The notes under the pieces: model-generated
What the model was told of the DNA's origin: nothing
Database searches by the model: none
The model's input: the letters and a program-made list of their open reading frames with translations, nothing else
Program-made: the position numbers and the translations under genes
In this document: piece after piece, positions 62,906-64,000 of the stretch
Numbering within the stretch: position 1 is the first letter of the stretch
Layout of the letters: every line of letters begins with the position of its first letter
Assembly (NCBI GenBank): GCA_036897445.1
Contig: JAYMTL010000112.1
Location: 1-64,000 of the forward strand
Reading direction: 5' to 3'
DNA: 64,000 bases
DNA from: Pelargonium tetragonum
Lineage: Eukaryota > Streptophyta > Magnoliopsida > Geraniales > Geraniaceae

Positions 62906-64000
62906 AGTTTGATTTTATTAGAATTAAAAACTAATTTAAGAGGAGGTTTAGGGCTAAACGTTAAAGAGAGAGCTCTATCTAAGCGATTTTAAACCTTCTA
63001 AAACAACAAAGCCTTTTAGTTCGACTAACTTAATGCAAATAAAATTTAGTTAGTGTTTTTCCATATAAATTCTTAGAGACCACCACTTGACCCCTATATA
63101 TATATTAAAAATGAAGTCTTAGACTAGGGGTAGGAATTCATGCACAAAAGCTTCTTAAATACGAAATGACTACACCCTTAATTACGTAAAGCGGTTTCTC
63201 TACTTGTTTTTGCTTGACTACTAGTACTAGAAGTTGTGCACTTTCCTAAACACCTGTAGAATCCTAGGATAAATCTCCAAATTCCTTGAAAAGCCCCGTA
63301 TTTACCACTCTTAGCCAAAATTCCCTTCGAAATCCTTTGAACTCTGGCCTAAATTGTACCAGTTAGAAGCCTCTTGGACTTACATATACTAGTCCTCTAA
63401 AAAGCAACCCCTTTAATCCTCGGCATTATGCTTTCTTGATCGACGAAAAAGACTCCAAAAATGAGCGAGCGGAAGCGGAAATAGTCTAAAAGCTACGATT
63501 AAGGATAAAGGCTTATTATAAATTCCACAGAAACTTGAGCCTAAACAAAACGTAGAAAGACCCTGCCTCCTTGCAGGATCTATTTTAAGTTTAAAGAGTA
63601 ATCCATTAAAGGGGTAGAACTTGTAAGAAATTTGAATCAGTTTTCCCTTTCCCTAAGGTACTTGAGAAACTTTTGAGGTAAGCTCGGCCTGCAAAATAGA
63701 GGACAAATATTGAAACTAATAAATAGGGTTGAAGACTCCTTTTTGATGGTAAAGTGCTGCCCAATTTAGACAAAGAACACGTTAATCTTGTCGTTATAGA
63801 GTTTAAATTAGTTTCAAAATCCCATAATCGATCGATAGTAACACGAAAGTCTAGAACGCAGAACAAAGAACATTTAAGCCTCTTAATGAAAAAAAGCGGA
63901 GGTAGTCATTACAGTACAACAGCTAAGTTACTTGTTATCTCAAAAAAATCTGTAAACTTTATAGCTCGTTGGGGAGATCCTTAAGAAAAATGAGAGGAGC

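Larger units (their letters stand above)
51010..64000. other. Gene-free stretch
   Basis: Besides the listed tRNA-like fragments and the purine-rich island there is no recognisable gene. A 10-bp palindrome (TCAAATTTGA) lies at 51019-51028. Weak T-arm-like motifs on the minus strand lie near 52412, 58427 and 59890. Frames at 53100-53363, 63606-63866 and 63754-63984 (76-87 codons) overlap or lack motifs and are probably chance. Confidence 0.5.

Noticed and set aside
1-64000. CRISPR arrays, rRNA genes, group II intron domain V, plastid-derived genes
   Set aside because: Looked for regularly spaced repeats, rRNA signature words and the GAGCCGTAT...GTACGGTTC-type domain V; none seen by eye.

Overview
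The window looks like a piece of a very gene-poor, AT-rich mitochondrial genome of a plant-type (streptophyte) organism. The only recognisable gene is one 625-codon reading frame on the minus strand (48822-50699). It encodes a complete apocytochrome b joined in frame to a nearly complete cytochrome c oxidase subunit 2. The cytochrome b resembles vascular-plant proteins ([26 protein letters not shown]), and the COX2 carries the acidic insertion before [11 protein letters not shown] seen in plant COX2. UGG encodes Trp and the standard code reads throughout. I cannot name the species. A single gene in 64 kb, GC near 35% (hand sample of a few lines) and no sign of a need for C-to-U editing or intron splicing would suit an expanded, fast-evolving plant mitogenome. 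A divergent green lineage or a nuclear copy cannot be excluded from sequence alone.

Layout. 1-48.8 kb: no protein gene, rRNA, intron or complete tRNA that I can recognise. This stretch holds dispersed short palindromes, several hairpins, a 23-bp inverted repeat (9190-9362), degenerate tRNA-like blocks, and strand-asymmetric pyrimidine-rich or purine-rich islands. 48.8-51.0 kb: the cob-cox2 gene, a 3' stem-loop, a 5' leader with a 14-bp inverted repeat, and about 190 bp of upstream sequence whose texture differs from the rest and contains a short open frame. 51.0-64 kb: again no gene, with more tRNA-like fragments and one purine-rich island.

Biology. Cytochrome b is the haem-binding core of complex III, and COX2 is the CuA electron-entry subunit of complex IV. 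One frame covers both. C-to-U editing cannot create a stop or an AUG at the joint, so the parts are either made as one polyprotein or separated by an unusual route. The joint also poses a topology problem: cytochrome b normally ends in the matrix, while COX2 normally begins in the intermembrane space. This is the most interesting item in the window. The other short ORFs (all up to 110 codons) are about what chance gives at this base composition, and I do not call them genes.
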